From: Atherinomorus stipes
Lineage: Eukaryota; Chordata; Actinopteri; Atheriniformes; Atherinidae
Length of the DNA: 64,000 nucleotides
Direction: 5' to 3'
Assembly: GCA_023101725.1 (NCBI GenBank)
Contig: JALJCO010008621.1
Coordinates: 1,533,001-1,597,000, forward strand
The translations under genes and the position numbers were made by a program. Of the stretch, positions 1 through 12,245 are shown piece by piece. Position 1 is the stretch's first letter. The number at the start of each line of letters is the position of its first letter. The notes beneath the pieces are model-generated. The model saw nothing but the letters and a program-made list of their open reading frames with translations. It had not been told where the DNA came from and did not search any database.

Positions 1-861
1 TGATCTACCTATCGACGCCTTGGGGCACACAATACACACATAGTCATATGCATATAGGTAAGTTTATCATCTATAAGTTTTAGTCTAAAGGAATTCACCA
101 AACAACTCTGCAACACTGAGGATCAAAAGAAATTTCTAAATAAATACGTACTTATGTGTATTTGCTTGTTTATGTGGGAGTACAGCTTACATAAACTGCA
201 GTAAGGAGAGGATTGCATTATCCATCTGCATTTACCCAGCCTCCACCTCACACCTTCAAGATTTGAGATAATCATCTTAGGCCTAACACGTTAGTGTATA
301 AGCTCACTAATCTCAACCCCGGAGGAGCAAAAGAGGTCAATTCAAGAAGTAAACTGTGCGGATGGCTTACGTGCACAGAGTTACCCATCTGGGCCTTAAC
401 GTATTAAGAGCAAATATTTAGTTAAATTTTAGGCATGTGAGTTTAAAGAAGAAAGCCCAGCAGGTTGTTCGCACCCATCTGCTGACCTTTTAAAAGATAA
501 ATTAGATTTTGCCACAGTTAAGTGTTGAGATGACAAGTCTCACTCAATTATCTAACCTAATCTTATTATCTTCCCAGTCTTTCACGATTACATGACTGGA
601 TAACAAAGTAACAGGGGCCAAGCATTACAAAACTGTAACAACCTTAAGAAACTTTGAAACCTCAGTCATCAAATCAGTACTGCATCCCACGATGGAAATC
701 TTTTATTTTGACCTCCCTTCTTTCTTTACAAGTACATCCCTGCTGCTGTTGTGACTGATAATAAAACCTAAAAATGAAAATAAAAGACTATTTTGACCAG
801 TAAACACCTGGCGTCCTTCTAGACAGAGAAAGAGAACAGTGTTAGAGGCTGTCAGTCTTAC
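1..861 (-). other. zbtb46: zbtb46 intron (partial); no other feature seen
   Basis: Downstream of the donor at 861. Ordinary AT-rich sequence; no zinc-finger motif (CxxC..HxxxH) was seen in the open frames here. Confidence 0.75.
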
Positions 862-1789
862 CTGGGATGTCCTGCCCATTGTAGTTCCATCCAGTGACAC
901 CCAGCATGGAGGGCAGAGGAGATCCGGGCCTACTGTCCCTCTCTCTTTCCCGCTCCCGCTCCCAGTTCCTCTCAGCCTGCTGGGTAATATGTCTAACTGT
1001 GTCTTTGTTCTTCCTGTTCTTCCTTCGCCCTGACCCTGACAGGGGTTGCCAAGGCCCTTCTCCACCCGCTCCACCAGCTCCTCCAGCCCCTTGCTCCGCC
1101 TGACTTTGGGTTGCTCCCTTGGGGGTGTCCCTTGGATGAGAAGAAGCAGGGGAGACTTGCTCCTCTTTGACGTTGACAGGCCTATAGTCATGTGGCCAGG
1201 CGGGTTGAGAATCATGGCAGGCTTCCTCCTGGCTCTCATGACTTTTAGGGGGTTCTTGGTCCTCTTTTCCGTAAGTACTGCCTCCCTCATGGCAGCTGGC
1301 GATGGCTGAGTCCCCAGAAGAGTTGGCTGGGCTGGTGCGGCGTGCCAGCCACGGGGAGGTGCTGCGACCAGACATGATGGAGGCTAAGGCCTCAGAAGCC
1401 ATGCCCACTATCCCGCCTCCCCCTCCTCCTAAACCTGCTCCTGGTACACCCCCTGCTCCTGGGATACCCACTCCTCCTCCACCCCCTCCAACTCCTCCAC
1501 CTCCTCCTAAACCTGCAGCAACAGCTCCCATTTCAAAGTCGGCCAGCTCATCTGCCATCTCGGAGCGGATGCTGATGTCCAAGGCAGCTTTGATGAAGCT
1601 GTGGCAGGCCTGGACAATGTCTGTCATCTGCAGGTAGCTGGCGGCCGACATGACCTCGATCACGTTCTTACTGGTGAGGGCAAGGTGTGCTGAGTACATG
1701 AAGTCCAGGATGGCTTTGAAGCCCGTCGCTGTGACGATGTCCAGGTGAGTGACAGTGGTCTGATGGTGAGGCTCTGCCCCCTTTTTAAC
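862..1789 (-). CDS. zbtb46: zbtb46 second coding exon (BTB C-half, Gly-rich insert, linker)
   Basis: Exon of 928 bp. It follows acceptor TCTTCCAG and opens in phase 0 with GTT (V63), restoring the family sequence YCQ-VKK. It ends NGQDIP plus one base before donor CAG|GTAAG at 861. It carries the BTB C-terminal half, the glycine-rich stretch, the SPWLARR block, the VKEE motif and the basic RRKNRKNK segment. C-rich strings on the plus strand here (proline ORFs) are only the antisense of the glycine codons. Confidence 0.93.
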
Positions 1790-2074
1790 CTGGAAGACAC
1801 AGAGAAGGAGCAATAACAGGAGGACTTCCTTGTAAACTGTGAAATGAAATCAAATCTGTGAACTGTCTTCTCAAGTAGAGTCTCTTACCTGGCAGTAAAG
1901 AGTTTTGAAATAGCGTGAGGAGCCCAGAAGGACGTTCTTGTGGGCTTTGAAGATCTTTCCGTCTACAATGACACAGGCGTCACAGAGGATGCCATGCTGC
2001 CTCTGCTCATTGAGCTCTCTGAGGAGCTGACGGTAGTGAGATGAGATCTCCATGTCCTCCTTCCTGTTGTTCAT
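862..2074 (-). CDS. zbtb46: ZBTB46 orthologue, 5' coding part (two exons; zinc fingers off-window)
   Basis: BTB/POZ zinc-finger transcription factor; in mammals ZBTB46 is a nuclear repressor known from classical dendritic cells and endothelium. The two exons join in frame (1889 to 1789) and give about 371 residues starting [20 protein letters not shown]. The BTB domain spans roughly residues 20-140, with recognisable blocks [50 protein letters not shown] and [17 protein letters not shown]. After it come a glycine-rich tract (about residues 155-191), a ZBTB46-specific block [20 protein letters not shown], a possible SUMO site (VKEE) and a basic segment [17 protein letters not shown]. The reading frame leaves through a donor at 862/861 in phase 1. 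The C2H2 zinc fingers expected for the family must lie left of base 1, so the gene is partial here. The start is chosen because it matches the known N-terminus and follows a splice acceptor directly. Confidence 0.93.
1403..1513 (-). repeat. GGN codon repeat encoding the ZBTB46 glycine-rich tract
   Basis: Imperfect CCT/CCA/CCC triplets on the plus strand read as GGN on the minus strand and give about 37 residues, mostly Gly with a few Val, Ala, Pro and Ile. It sits just after the BTB domain and is in frame. Confidence 0.85.
1790..1888 (-). other. zbtb46: zbtb46 99-bp intron inside the BTB domain
   Basis: GT..AG intron: GTAAGAG at the donor and a pyrimidine run CTTCTCTGTGTCTTCCAG at the acceptor. 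Very short, phase 0, between Q62 and V63. Confidence 0.88.
1889..2074 (-). CDS. zbtb46: zbtb46 first coding exon (BTB domain, N-terminal half)
   Basis: Sixty-two codons from ATG (2074-2072) to CAG (Q62), then donor CAG|GTAAG at 1888. An acceptor-like CTACACAG ends directly before the ATG, with a second AG ten bases upstream, so the 5' UTR is probably spliced on from a distant non-coding exon. The encoded piece holds the BTB N-terminus up to FKTLYCQ. An in-frame upstream ATG at 2146 would add 24 residues unlike ZBTB46, so it was not used. Confidence 0.93.
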
Positions 2075-3329
2075 CTGTGTAGCTGAACAAAAGCCTCTCT
2101 TCCACACATCTGCTGGCAAATGAAAGAAGACGTGAGCATTTAGCAATGAATTTCATTTATATGACAAAGTATTTTCTTTACAATTAAAGATACAGGATTT
2201 GCATCCAATAGCTCTGATTTTTACAAAGATACTCAGCAGCAGAGATGTAGAGTGTGACAAACTTAAAAAAAAATCTATGTGCCTTTTAAATTTTTTTCTT
2301 TAAGTTCATTTACTGTATATGGCTGATAGCTTGATGCAAACCTTGAATGATCTAATTTTTAATGTAAGAAGGGAAAAATAAGTGAATGTTAACTGTGAAA
2401 AACTCTTAAAAGATGAGCCAGGGTAAAGATATGTCAGCAATAACTGTGACAAAAAAACAATAGCATCAATTGAAGCCACATCTCAGCCGCTGCAGTTTGA
2501 TGTCTAAAAAAAAAGCCCTGTAACGAATAATCAAAAATCTCTGTTTTTAAACCGTTTGACAGGTGTATGTGTGTGCATGTGTGTGTGCAATCAGGAGAGA
2601 GCAAGAGAGAGTATATGCTCATTAAAAATGGCAGTTAAAAAGTGTAACACTTTCACCAAACAGTTTTGAGGCAGAAAAACACCTCATTTAGTACCATTTT
2701 AGAATTACGCTGATTAATAAATGTAACCTCTATTCTCTCTTGTGTTAACTATGAATGATGTGAAGATCAGACGTTAGCTTAGTCTTGAACCTTCACCTCT
2801 GTGTTTCTGATCTTGCACACTTCAGTTTAGATTGTGAACACAAAGTTTTTGTAAAAGCCACAGATAGAGGACCCTTAATGACAATTCGTGGAGCTGCTCA
2901 GCTGTCAGAGAATGAAGACCCAACTTTCAGTAATCACCTTACATGAGTCACAGTGGTGCGACAGGAACACTGCCAAATGTCATTACCATTCTTACAAAAT
3001 GAAAACTCAAAGACTCAAAGTTCACAATCTATCAAGGAATAAAACTGCTCTTTTGCTTTTTCTTGTGCACACACACTGATCTCAGCTTTGAGCGGGTTTT
3101 TTTTTTCTCATGTGATGGTAAAATGTGTTTTTTATACATGATGCACTGTAATCTCACATTAAACAAGGGTAGCGGGTTGTGGGAAGTAGGAAAAGGCCAC
3201 AGCTACAGTAGGGAAGTGCAAAAGGAGAAAGAAAGATGGGAACATCTTTATGTTAACTCATACAAGGAGGTGGTAGAAAAACCCAGAGAATCCACATGAG
3301 TCTCTGCAAACACAAACACAAGCACACAT

Positions 3330-3720
3330 TCTCAGATGCAGAAGAAGACGCACGCTCAGGCAGTACATTAGCCGCAGCATTAGCAGCCGCCGCTCCTGCT
3401 CTTGTCTCGGTGAGGGCTAAATCACGGGGACGCGGAGTGTTACCAAACGCAGCAGTGATTTGTTTTGGGAACGCCACAGCTGTCAGCTCTCATGGGCCGC
3501 TCTGAGAGATGACAGCTCGGGTTGGCCAAGGTGACAGCAGCGTTTGCTCGGGGGCCGGCACACTTCAGGTCATGTTTAGCAAAGCTCTGCTCAACCTGAT
3601 GGCTTGTAAGATCAGATAAATCCACAGTGTCTCCCACGTCCACTTGGACAAACACACCTCCTATGAACAGCAGTGGACAAGCCGATCGAGTGATTGTGAC
3701 AACTGCTGAAGCCTGCATTG
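3330..3720. promoter_or_regulatory. GC-richer enhancer-like island
   Basis: A CpG-containing island in AT-rich surroundings. It includes three TGACAG-type hexamers (CTGTCA 3480-3485, TGACAG 3510-3515 and 3532-3537) and an overlapping E-box CAGCTG. Short open frames on both strands resemble nothing known. A conserved enhancer is possible; sequence alone cannot confirm it. Confidence 0.3.
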
Positions 3721-4849
3721 CTCAAAAGGGGGAAAAAGAATCTATCGATGTACAGCCATCACAAAACCTCTAACTGTGATTGGTGATTCTTTAAGTCAGA
3801 GAATGCACTGAAAGCAAAACTCAAGTTAGATGTGAATGCCAAATAACAGTGTCCCTCAGAGTCTCAAAAGGCAAGTTTTGACGCAAGCGTTTTTTATGCT
3901 CTGGCTCACACATTTCTTAGAGAAAACTATTGGCAGTCTAACCTTGAGATATTCTCTCCTTTCTGCGTCGCTCTGATAGAGGTATTGAAAGTCTTCACCT
4001 TTCACCTTAGGAGACAAACCGAGTGGTTTTAAAGACAGTGATTGTGCTCCTCCTCTCTCAGGGCCATTCGCACATTCAATTGTAAAGCCTGCTGTATATG
4101 ATAGGCTCCCTCTCAGAGCTGCATAAAACACAAAAGGAGTCATTTATTCACAGAGACATATTCCTTTTATTCCCAGTCCTTGTTTTTCTTCAAGTCAATG
4201 TGGATGGTGAAATAAAGGGTCACTGTACAGCACATTCTGGTCAGCAGCCTGCATTGGAGATGCATTTCCCCTAGTAACTCAAAGAGGAGCAGTGAAAGAT
4301 AGCCAGCTAGTGTGCATCAAGATTGTCATTACTCAGTTGCATTAAGGTTCTACACAGCTATTCAGATACACTTGGCAATGACATTTAAGCAAATGGAATT
4401 TCATTCGACTTGCTCACAACATCAAGATATTTATATTAAAAGAATTAAGCCATAGCAAACTCTGGTTACAGCCTCTTAAGATGAGAGAATTTCATGCTCT
4501 CTTTTATCATGAACAACACACAGTTCAGTCCTTTCAGTTTCAGAATGTTGGTTTGAACAAATGTATTTTAGACTTAGACAGTTAGAGAATATACTCATTT
4601 TCTTCTTTCTATTCATTTGTGTATTTATTTTACTATACATTTACAGGATTAGCAGAAGAATGAAGCAGAGGTAGAAATGTAGAGCATTTATGAAAATGAA
4701 AGGGTCAAGTGAAAGGAAACACTTTTTTTTTTCTGTTGTTTTGTTTTACCTCTTTTATTCATTTTTTATACCAACTTTAACGGGTAACAGGGAGGCTTGA
4801 GCCGAACATGCTACTGTCCCACAAGGAGTGAGGTTTACCCTCAGGTTGC

Positions 4850-5085
4850 CAGTCCAACACCGGCAGCAAAATGAGACAAACAACCATGCATTCTCACACA
4901 AGGGCCAATCTAAAATTACCAGTTAAACTGGCAGGCATGTTCCTGGGTGGTGGGAGCAAGCTGGGGTATATATAGAGAAACCATGCATGTATGGGGAGAA
5001 AATGCAAACTGCTGAGGTTCAAATATCCAACTTGGTTGCTGTGAAACAACGACGCTAACCACCACACTCTGCAGCCCTAGTTTCC
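4850..5085. mobile_element. Decayed fish interspersed repeat (L2/SINE-type module)
   Basis: The pattern GGGGAGAAAATGCAAACT ... GTTCAAAT ... TTGCTGTGAAACAACG ... GCTAACCACCACACT resembles a very common diverged teleost repeat module. Edges and exact family are uncertain. Confidence 0.4.
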
Positions 5086-8000
5086 CATCCTTAGTTTCCT
5101 CCTTCCAATACTGAGCTAGAATATACAACCAGCTGCAATATTATCCAAAAGGCTATTGTTCATATTAAAGTGGAACAGCTTGTTTGTTGTTGATATCCTT
5201 CTACGTTTATGAATTCACTGACATCCAGAGCCTGCAATACGAAGAGGGATATATGGCTTATCAGGGTAACTGAAGGTTCAAACCAGGTTTCTAGTGTCAT
5301 GAAGGCTGCTTTAGTTTCTGCTGTGCCATGGCTGCTTATGATGGAAGTTACCCTCTGGTGCAGGTAATGTTCAACACAAGGGATCAATTTATGAAAAAGC
5401 ACCCTCTCTGGACCAATCCATTCTTCTGAAATCAACTGGTTGGACAACAGCGCTTGGTCAGTGGGAGTCTTATACTATCTCTCTCAAGAGTTAGTTGTAG
5501 TATATTCTTTGCATCAGTCAAAAAAAAAAAAAAAAATGTCCTTACTGGATTTCTGTTGTTTACCTTTCGATCATTTTAAAGGTATTTTCTGGACAGACAG
5601 CCTCTAAAATGCTTTGACAAAAATAATAAAAACTGCTATCCTTTTGAAACTGAGATGACATTAAAAACAGATAATCACAATAAACCACTGAATTGATTTT
5701 TCATTATTATTATTTAGTGCAGAAGGCATTTCTGAAAGTCATTTTACATGACTGAATAATAAACTTGCAGCCCAGTTATTGAATAAAAGACAGTCACAAA
5801 TCTAGTTGGATAAAGTAATGCTGCAGTGATTAGGCAGTGATGTTAATAAGCTTGCTCATTCATGAATTCATCAGACAGCCACAACAGCAGATGACCATTA
5901 TCAACTTTATCTTGTTCATAATCAGTCTACTGATGCTTAGAAAAATCTTGATTTTTGGGGTTTGCTAAACCAGATGACTGAAAGATACTCTGAGTATAGT
6001 TATAGTACGTGGCTCAGGTAAAAACATTAATGAGGTTGTCTTAACTTGATTAAAAAAAAAACTCAGTCCAAGCAGTTCCACTTCAACATGTACAGCTGCC
6101 CCTTAGATTGCATTAAACCTGCTAAATGCTTATCAGATACAGCCGTTCAGCTCATTATTGGTCCAATTCCAGATATTATGTGAGTATCTGGTGAGTGAAT
6201 AATTAAACCTTTAATTATGAAAATTTTCCTGAAACTTTGCAATAGAAGTTAACATTTTAACCTGATGGTCTAATGCAAAAGAACAAGTTTCTAATAAATA
6301 CAAATAAATGTCTTTTTGTGATGTGATGTAATCATATGTGTGAATGTGAGGGCTGGGCTACAGCCATGTTAAATGGTGCCTCCAATCTAACAAAGGCAAT
6401 GATCAGTAGAGGGTAAAGCAACAGCAGGGACTGAGAGAAAGAGAAAGGGGTCTAATCAGATTTATTGCTTCAACAGACTCACAGACATACCGAATTAGTA
6501 GTTAGGTGGGGAAGAGGAGCTTTAATGGAGTGTGTTTTGACCTCTAAACTCTTTGCTTGCCTAATTGGCTTGTTTAATTTTGGCATGTCCAATTCCCTCC
6601 AGTCAGAGACCCCTTTTGCAGAGGAACCAATCCCATGCCACCCTTAATACACAAACACTCATTCAGTCCTTTTTTTTTCCTCTTCTGAGAGCTACTCCAT
6701 TTTACCCCATGAGTTTAGACTATCAGCAGGACCAAAGCTCATTCCTTTCACCACGTGAGGACAGCCTTGATTTAAAGCAGGCTTTTTCTCTTTTTGTCCC
6801 CATGAAATATACACTTGACACGAGATGGAAAGGTAAGGTAAAATGAATTCGTCAAACAACTATAGAAAGGAAAGAGGCAGAGACGTTTGGCCAGAAGCAT
6901 TAGCAGTCTCACCAAGGCTACAGAAGCTAAAGCGTGTCACACAGAACAAAAAAAGCCTTTTATCCCTTTATGAAATCTTACAGCAAAATAAAGAAAAAAA
7001 AGGAAATAAGAAAATAGACATCAGGAGGCAGGCTGACAGTCTGAGCGCTTATTTGTGGTCAGAGACGATAGTTTCAGTAAAGCAAGCCACCAGAGCTCCA
7101 AGACCCTGTCACCCTTCTAAGGCCAAATCAAAAGTGACTGTCCTCCTTAACCCCTCCTTTCTTCACCCTCACACACATACACACAATAAAGAGCTCAACT
7201 CGAAAAACACATCCAATCTCCACCCCTTTATACACAAACACACGCCACTAAAAACACCCACATTCACACGCTTAGCAGAGCCGTCATGGCATCACACCCG
7301 GTTTGTCCTGGTCACATCACAGCAAAGTCACTTAAGGCCCCAGCAAGACAGCTAAAGAGATGCGACGTGTGATGGAGTGAGAGAATGGGGCTTCATCCTT
7401 CTTGTGTTTCCCTTAATGCAGCCTGTCCCTCCGAGCCACTTCTCTGCCTCCTTGACCGCACAGGACCGAGGGGAGATGGAGCACAAGGTCCTTCTGGATC
7501 AAACTCAGAGTGATACTTTGTTTAATACAGAGCTTCTGAAGCAGTTTTACAAGGTCTCACAAGGTATTCTCACATCATGCTGGATGAAGATGTAAGAACA
7601 CCTAAAGAATCTTCACACTGGGTGATTACACAACATATTTTAGCAGATAAAACTTGCTTGAAGCCCTCTGGCTCTTGTGTCTTCATTAACATTCATGTTA
7701 ATTGGTACAAGATTTAACTTTTCACAATTCCTTCATGTGTATGTCAGTATTACCAGGCAGCTATATACTTGCAGTTATATTTATCCTGAAATAAGGGATT
7801 TCCAGTTGATCCGCTCAAATTATTATAGGAGGCCAGTGTGAATGTTGCAAAAATGTCACACTCAGCTAATCACTCCGCATTCAAATTGTGGCCCTCTGCC
7901 CAACAAATGTAACATTACTTCATGAGTTTTCTCATTGAGCCATCAAATACATAAGTAAGGCTGTTAATAGATAAAGAGAATTTCTCCACCCTAACATTAT

Positions 8001-8101
8001 TTTACATGTTTCTCATTGTTTCAGTCTTTAAGTTCAGATTTGGTCACATCACCGTCAGCAGAGATGCTAATACAGCAGTTCTTTTTCTGGAAAAACTCTG
8101 A

Positions 8102-8323
8102 CAGACTGGGTGCCCAAGTCCAGTCCTCGAGAGCTACCATCCTGCACATTTTGGTTGCATCCCTTCTGCAACACGCCTGAATCAAATGAATGGCTCGTAA
8201 CCAGGCCTCTGCAGAGCTGAATGTGTATGAGAGAATTAGCCATTTGATTCAGGTGTGTTGGGGTGGCTATGTTGGAAAAATTGCAGGACAGTAGCTCTCG
8301 AGGACCAAACTTGGGCACCTCTG
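8102..8323. mobile_element. Non-autonomous TIR element (hAT-like)
   Basis: Long imperfect inverted ends: GGTGCCCAAG...CCTCGAGAGCTAC...CCTGCA at the left matches the reverse complement of the right end (GGTGCCCAAG...CCTCGAGAGCTAC...CCTGCA). The inner part repeats the motif for CACACCTGAATCAAATG in both orientations. No clean target duplication was found. Confidence 0.7.
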
Positions 8324-9635
8324 CTGTAAAGCATCAAAACACAACACAATAAAATTAGGAGAAAAGTGGAAAAGTGTCAGATATAGCAAGCTATTTCTCT
8401 GCATTCTTGTGAAAATATACTGTTCAGCAAACAATTCTTTTCCTGGAGAAACAGCAGCCAAGTATCTGTAGAAACCTTTATATGGACACGATGAACAATC
8501 AACTCTTAACTGGCTTGTCCAGGTGTAAATCTACACACTGTTGCTTAATCCAAACCAGAGAAAAGTATATTTTCTGATAGTTTATCTCTACAAATGACAA
8601 AATGGTTTCATAAACCTAACCAAGTACTTTGTGTCCTAAACCTGACTAAGCAGTTATATAAAGCATTAGTATAAAACTGTGTTGAATTACTCAGTCCTGC
8701 CATGCATTTTACACCAACCATATTATCACTTCATGTCCTCTTTTTTTTTTAAATATTCACATTATCTTGGCCTTATCTTGGGAAACGAGCAGGAACAATG
8801 CAACAAAAACTGGCTAGAGTCTGGAGAAGTGAATAAATGTGAAGAGGTGGGTGGAGGGAATATCAAGGCTGAACACAGTAGCTAAAAGCTGGCATTTAAA
8901 CTGTCAACTGTCTTCAGTCTTCTGCCTCAATTACTAAACTTTTTCAGTAACACTTCGTTTTGCATATTTTCTAGAAGTAACCTGCAGCCTATCACATTAC
9001 AGCAGGCAGTTTTCTGCCAAAATCAATATTCAAATAAAAATATCAACCCAACCATGTTTCTTAAGTTGAGAATGCCTACAAATTAAAGGCTAAAATCTAC
9101 TTAACTAAACATGCAGAGGATCACATTGATTTGCAAAGGTTGTAGGTGCAACTTCTGTTAAAGAAGTGAGACGAAAACAAGTTGAATTAGAAAGACATTC
9201 TGCTGAACAACGGAGATAGTGCTCTTCAAAAACATGGAAGCGTGGTAGAGGACAACCTTTACTTTCCAAAGTAGAACTGACTACTCTGTGTACTTCAACA
9301 ACAACAAAATAGTTCTATTAGTTTTCAAGGTTTACCATTATCATTTTCAATTTAAACCTGAATGGGTGATAAATGTTACTGATGTTCACTGAACACTTGC
9401 ACATATGAGGCTTGTGAAAAGGCTTTTATGAACACGGAAGGACTATACACAGAAACAGAGCAAGGTGAAGAGTCATAAGTGAGAAAAAGAAAAAAAATGA
9501 GCGGAAAACAGAGAGGGAAGGGCACAGAATCAGATACAGCAAGGCTAGAATGATAGAGAGGGAAAGAGGGGGAGACAGGAAGAGAGGGGAGAGTGACTCA
9601 GGCAGCCAATATTTTTTAAACAGCTTTGCTTCCAC

Positions 9636-9745
9636 TCAACTGGGCATCAAGGCCATTATCCCGGGGTTAATCCCCAATCCGACGGAGCTGGCAGCCTTCC
9701 GGGACAAGCTAGGGTGGCAGTCCATCAACAAGGCAGGCACGGACA
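9636..9745 (+). other. GC-rich exon-like or conserved island, unknown
   Basis: A 100-bp island of balanced base composition in AT-rich DNA, preceded by AAACAG. The plus frame reads LGIKAIIPGLIPNPTELAAF and continues open. No family was recognised. It may be a conserved non-coding element instead. Confidence 0.2.
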
Positions 9746-11359
9746 AAAATAACACACACATACTCAAGCACATGCACATGACAGACACAGGCAGGCTGCA
9801 ATTAAAGCAAAATAACACAACAAAGCTATTAAATGTAAATAGCTTGTTCGAAGATTCTTTGTTTTTTATTATCTGTTGAAAATGAAGCATTGTTCATGTC
9901 TGCTTCTGACTTCTTTATATCTCCCTGTATGTACTTATGTTGTCAGTTTCCCTCATTCCTTTTATCACACACCCTCCATCTGTCTACCATCCCCACCAGC
10001 TCTAATCACGCCACATTTTGCACCTCCACCTCACTCTCCCTTTTCTGTGTCCACTCTCTGTTTGACTGGCAAGCACCCAAGGAGCCAAGGTGGAGGAAGA
10101 GATTGACTCAAAGAAGTATAGCCATGTCATGTGGAGAGGGACCAAAGAGGATCCAGGAGGCTTAGAGAGACTTAACGCTACTCCCTTCATCCTTCGCTCT
10201 GTCCTCCTCGGACCCCAACTTGCACCCACCTCCCAAAAATAAAACCTGGACTCTCCTCATTAACACCTGAAGACGCCCATGCTGCTATGTTTTACACATG
10301 CTCACAATCAGAGCAACCGCCAAAAAACTCTGCCTCTCTAAGCGCTCCTGTATGGCTTATGGCACTAATGTGTCAGTTCGACAGGACCCTGTCCTCTCAC
10401 CTTTGGCCATAGGTGTTAATCTTACAGTGATCTTATATAAATCCAGTCACAGAAAGGATGGACTGGGATCATCCCAAAGTGACCAGGTGGGGAAAAAAAA
10501 GGTGTGACTCAAAGAGATTGTCGCTAATGCCCTTCAGCCTGAACACTAATGACTAAGTTTCATCTCCACTATGATTTCCTCCAGTGACTTACAAACTGTC
10601 AGTGATACTTTTTGACATAAGAGCTTAAAAAAGGTAAAAACTGCATCTGATCATCTCTCCATTAGCTTTTTCTTTCTTTGTGCTCATGCATCAAGTGTGT
10701 ATGAGTATGTCAATGTGTAGTTTCTGGGCTATCTTTCTCTCTAGGCCCCTAAGCCTGCTATGTCTCCCATGGTAACTCCCTGACTGACTAACCCGGGGCT
10801 TAGCCTAAATTCTCTCTCTATTAAAAGCTGTGAAATGCAAATAATGAAACATCTCATTACCACTGTCGGAGAACCCAAAATGAAAGGAGGGGGAGAGAGG
10901 GAGGGGGTGACTGTAAAACAACGAAAGAGGGCTATACGGGAGGGAGGGAAGGTGAGAGGACAGGGAGAATGAGCTAGAGCCTGAAATAAAGGAGTGGAAC
11001 CAGGGGAGGAAAGAATGGGAGACCAAAAGGGGAAGGGAGGATGTGAGGGGGGTTGAAAGGATGGGAAGAGATATCCAGACAGCGAGTCTTTTGTTTGATG
11101 CACACTGTCATTAACATAGAAAGTGGCTGTGACTAACCACCTATGTAGACAAGGAGGTGGGACGCAGATGTGGGATAGCAGTAGGTGTTAGTTACTCCAG
11201 ACTTAAATTTGAGAATAAGCCATTAGCTTTTCTGAATGGCATGCAATGCATGCTCGCTAATGTATAAGAGAATCATTAGTTTTTCAGCTCAGTTTTGTTT
11301 TAACTATACTTTACTCTTAATGACACCATAAACACTTCCCAATACAAACAAATGACAGT

Positions 11360-11370
11360 GTTTATATATC

Positions 11371-11401
<31 letters not shown>

Positions 11402-11406
11402 GTATA
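11360..11406. repeat. (TA)n microsatellite
   Basis: Interrupted TA dinucleotide run. Confidence 0.9.
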
Positions 11407-11607
11407 ATATTAGTCACGTTTAATTATCATTTTAAACAGGAAAAGGTTACTTGTTCGAGACATGCATGTGTGATATATAGAAGTGAAATCATCAAAAGGA
11501 AGCGTCTGCATTTGGTTTTGCAGGTGGAAGGACACTGATAGCATGTGGGGGGGGGGGGTCTGCTGCAACTTCATCCCCTTGTGTAGTGTCCTGATGCAAA
11601 AACTATG

Positions 11608-11993
11608 CACTGCCAAAACTCACATCTTACCAGTTATATTTTTCTTATTTCTAATTCTTTTTCCAATTCTAACTTTTTCTTATTTGGGCAGAATTTTTTT
11701 GCTTATTACAAGCAAAAACTAAATAAATAAATAAATCTGTTTTTACTTATTCTAAGAGAGACCGAGATTTTTTTTTCTTATAATAAGCAAAAAAAAAAAA
11801 AAAATTATACCAATAGAACAAGCTAAATTTTCTTAGTAAGATTTCTTAAAATAAGATGCATTGCCTTAAAACAAGTTCTTATATCTCACTGAAATGTTTC
11901 TTTCTAGGTAATTTAGTCTTATTTTGAGTGTGATAAGATATTTTGACTAGAAATTAGAAAAATATACTTGGTAAGATTTGAGTTTTTGCAGTG
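11608..11993. mobile_element. Short TIR element (MITE), 386 bp
   Basis: The left end CACTGCCAAAACTCACATC pairs with the right end, whose reverse complement is CACTGCAAAAACTCAAATC. The inverted similarity continues inward (CTTACCA, TATATTTTTC, TTTCTA). No coding capacity. No clear target duplication. Confidence 0.7.
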
Positions 11994-12245
11994 TGTGAGC
12001 ATATGTAAATCTACATACTCCTGAAATCATGAGGGAATGAGTTTACACTGGTGGGGTTTTAAGGTGTGACAATGTCTAAAAGACAGAGAAATGAATCACT
12101 TTCCCTCTTAGGCTTTATTTATTTATCTATTTACTTATTGTTTCCCTAACCACTGATGCTAATGTCCACACTGACATGGAAACTTGCAGCACAGGCAAAT
12201 GTTGATTCATTTCCTGTATCATAACCTGGGTGTCAGCCCTGGACC

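Noticed and set aside
703..1290. 195-residue minus-strand ORF overlapping the zbtb46 exon
   Set aside because: Different frame of the zbtb46 exon; the conserved residues are in the other frame.
1302..1637. Plus-strand proline-rich ORF ([17 protein letters not shown]...)
   Set aside because: It is the antisense of the glycine-rich coding tract of zbtb46 and has no other support.
6843..7355. 170-residue plus-strand ORF
   Set aside because: Lys/Thr/His-rich from A- and CA-rich sequence; no family resemblance.
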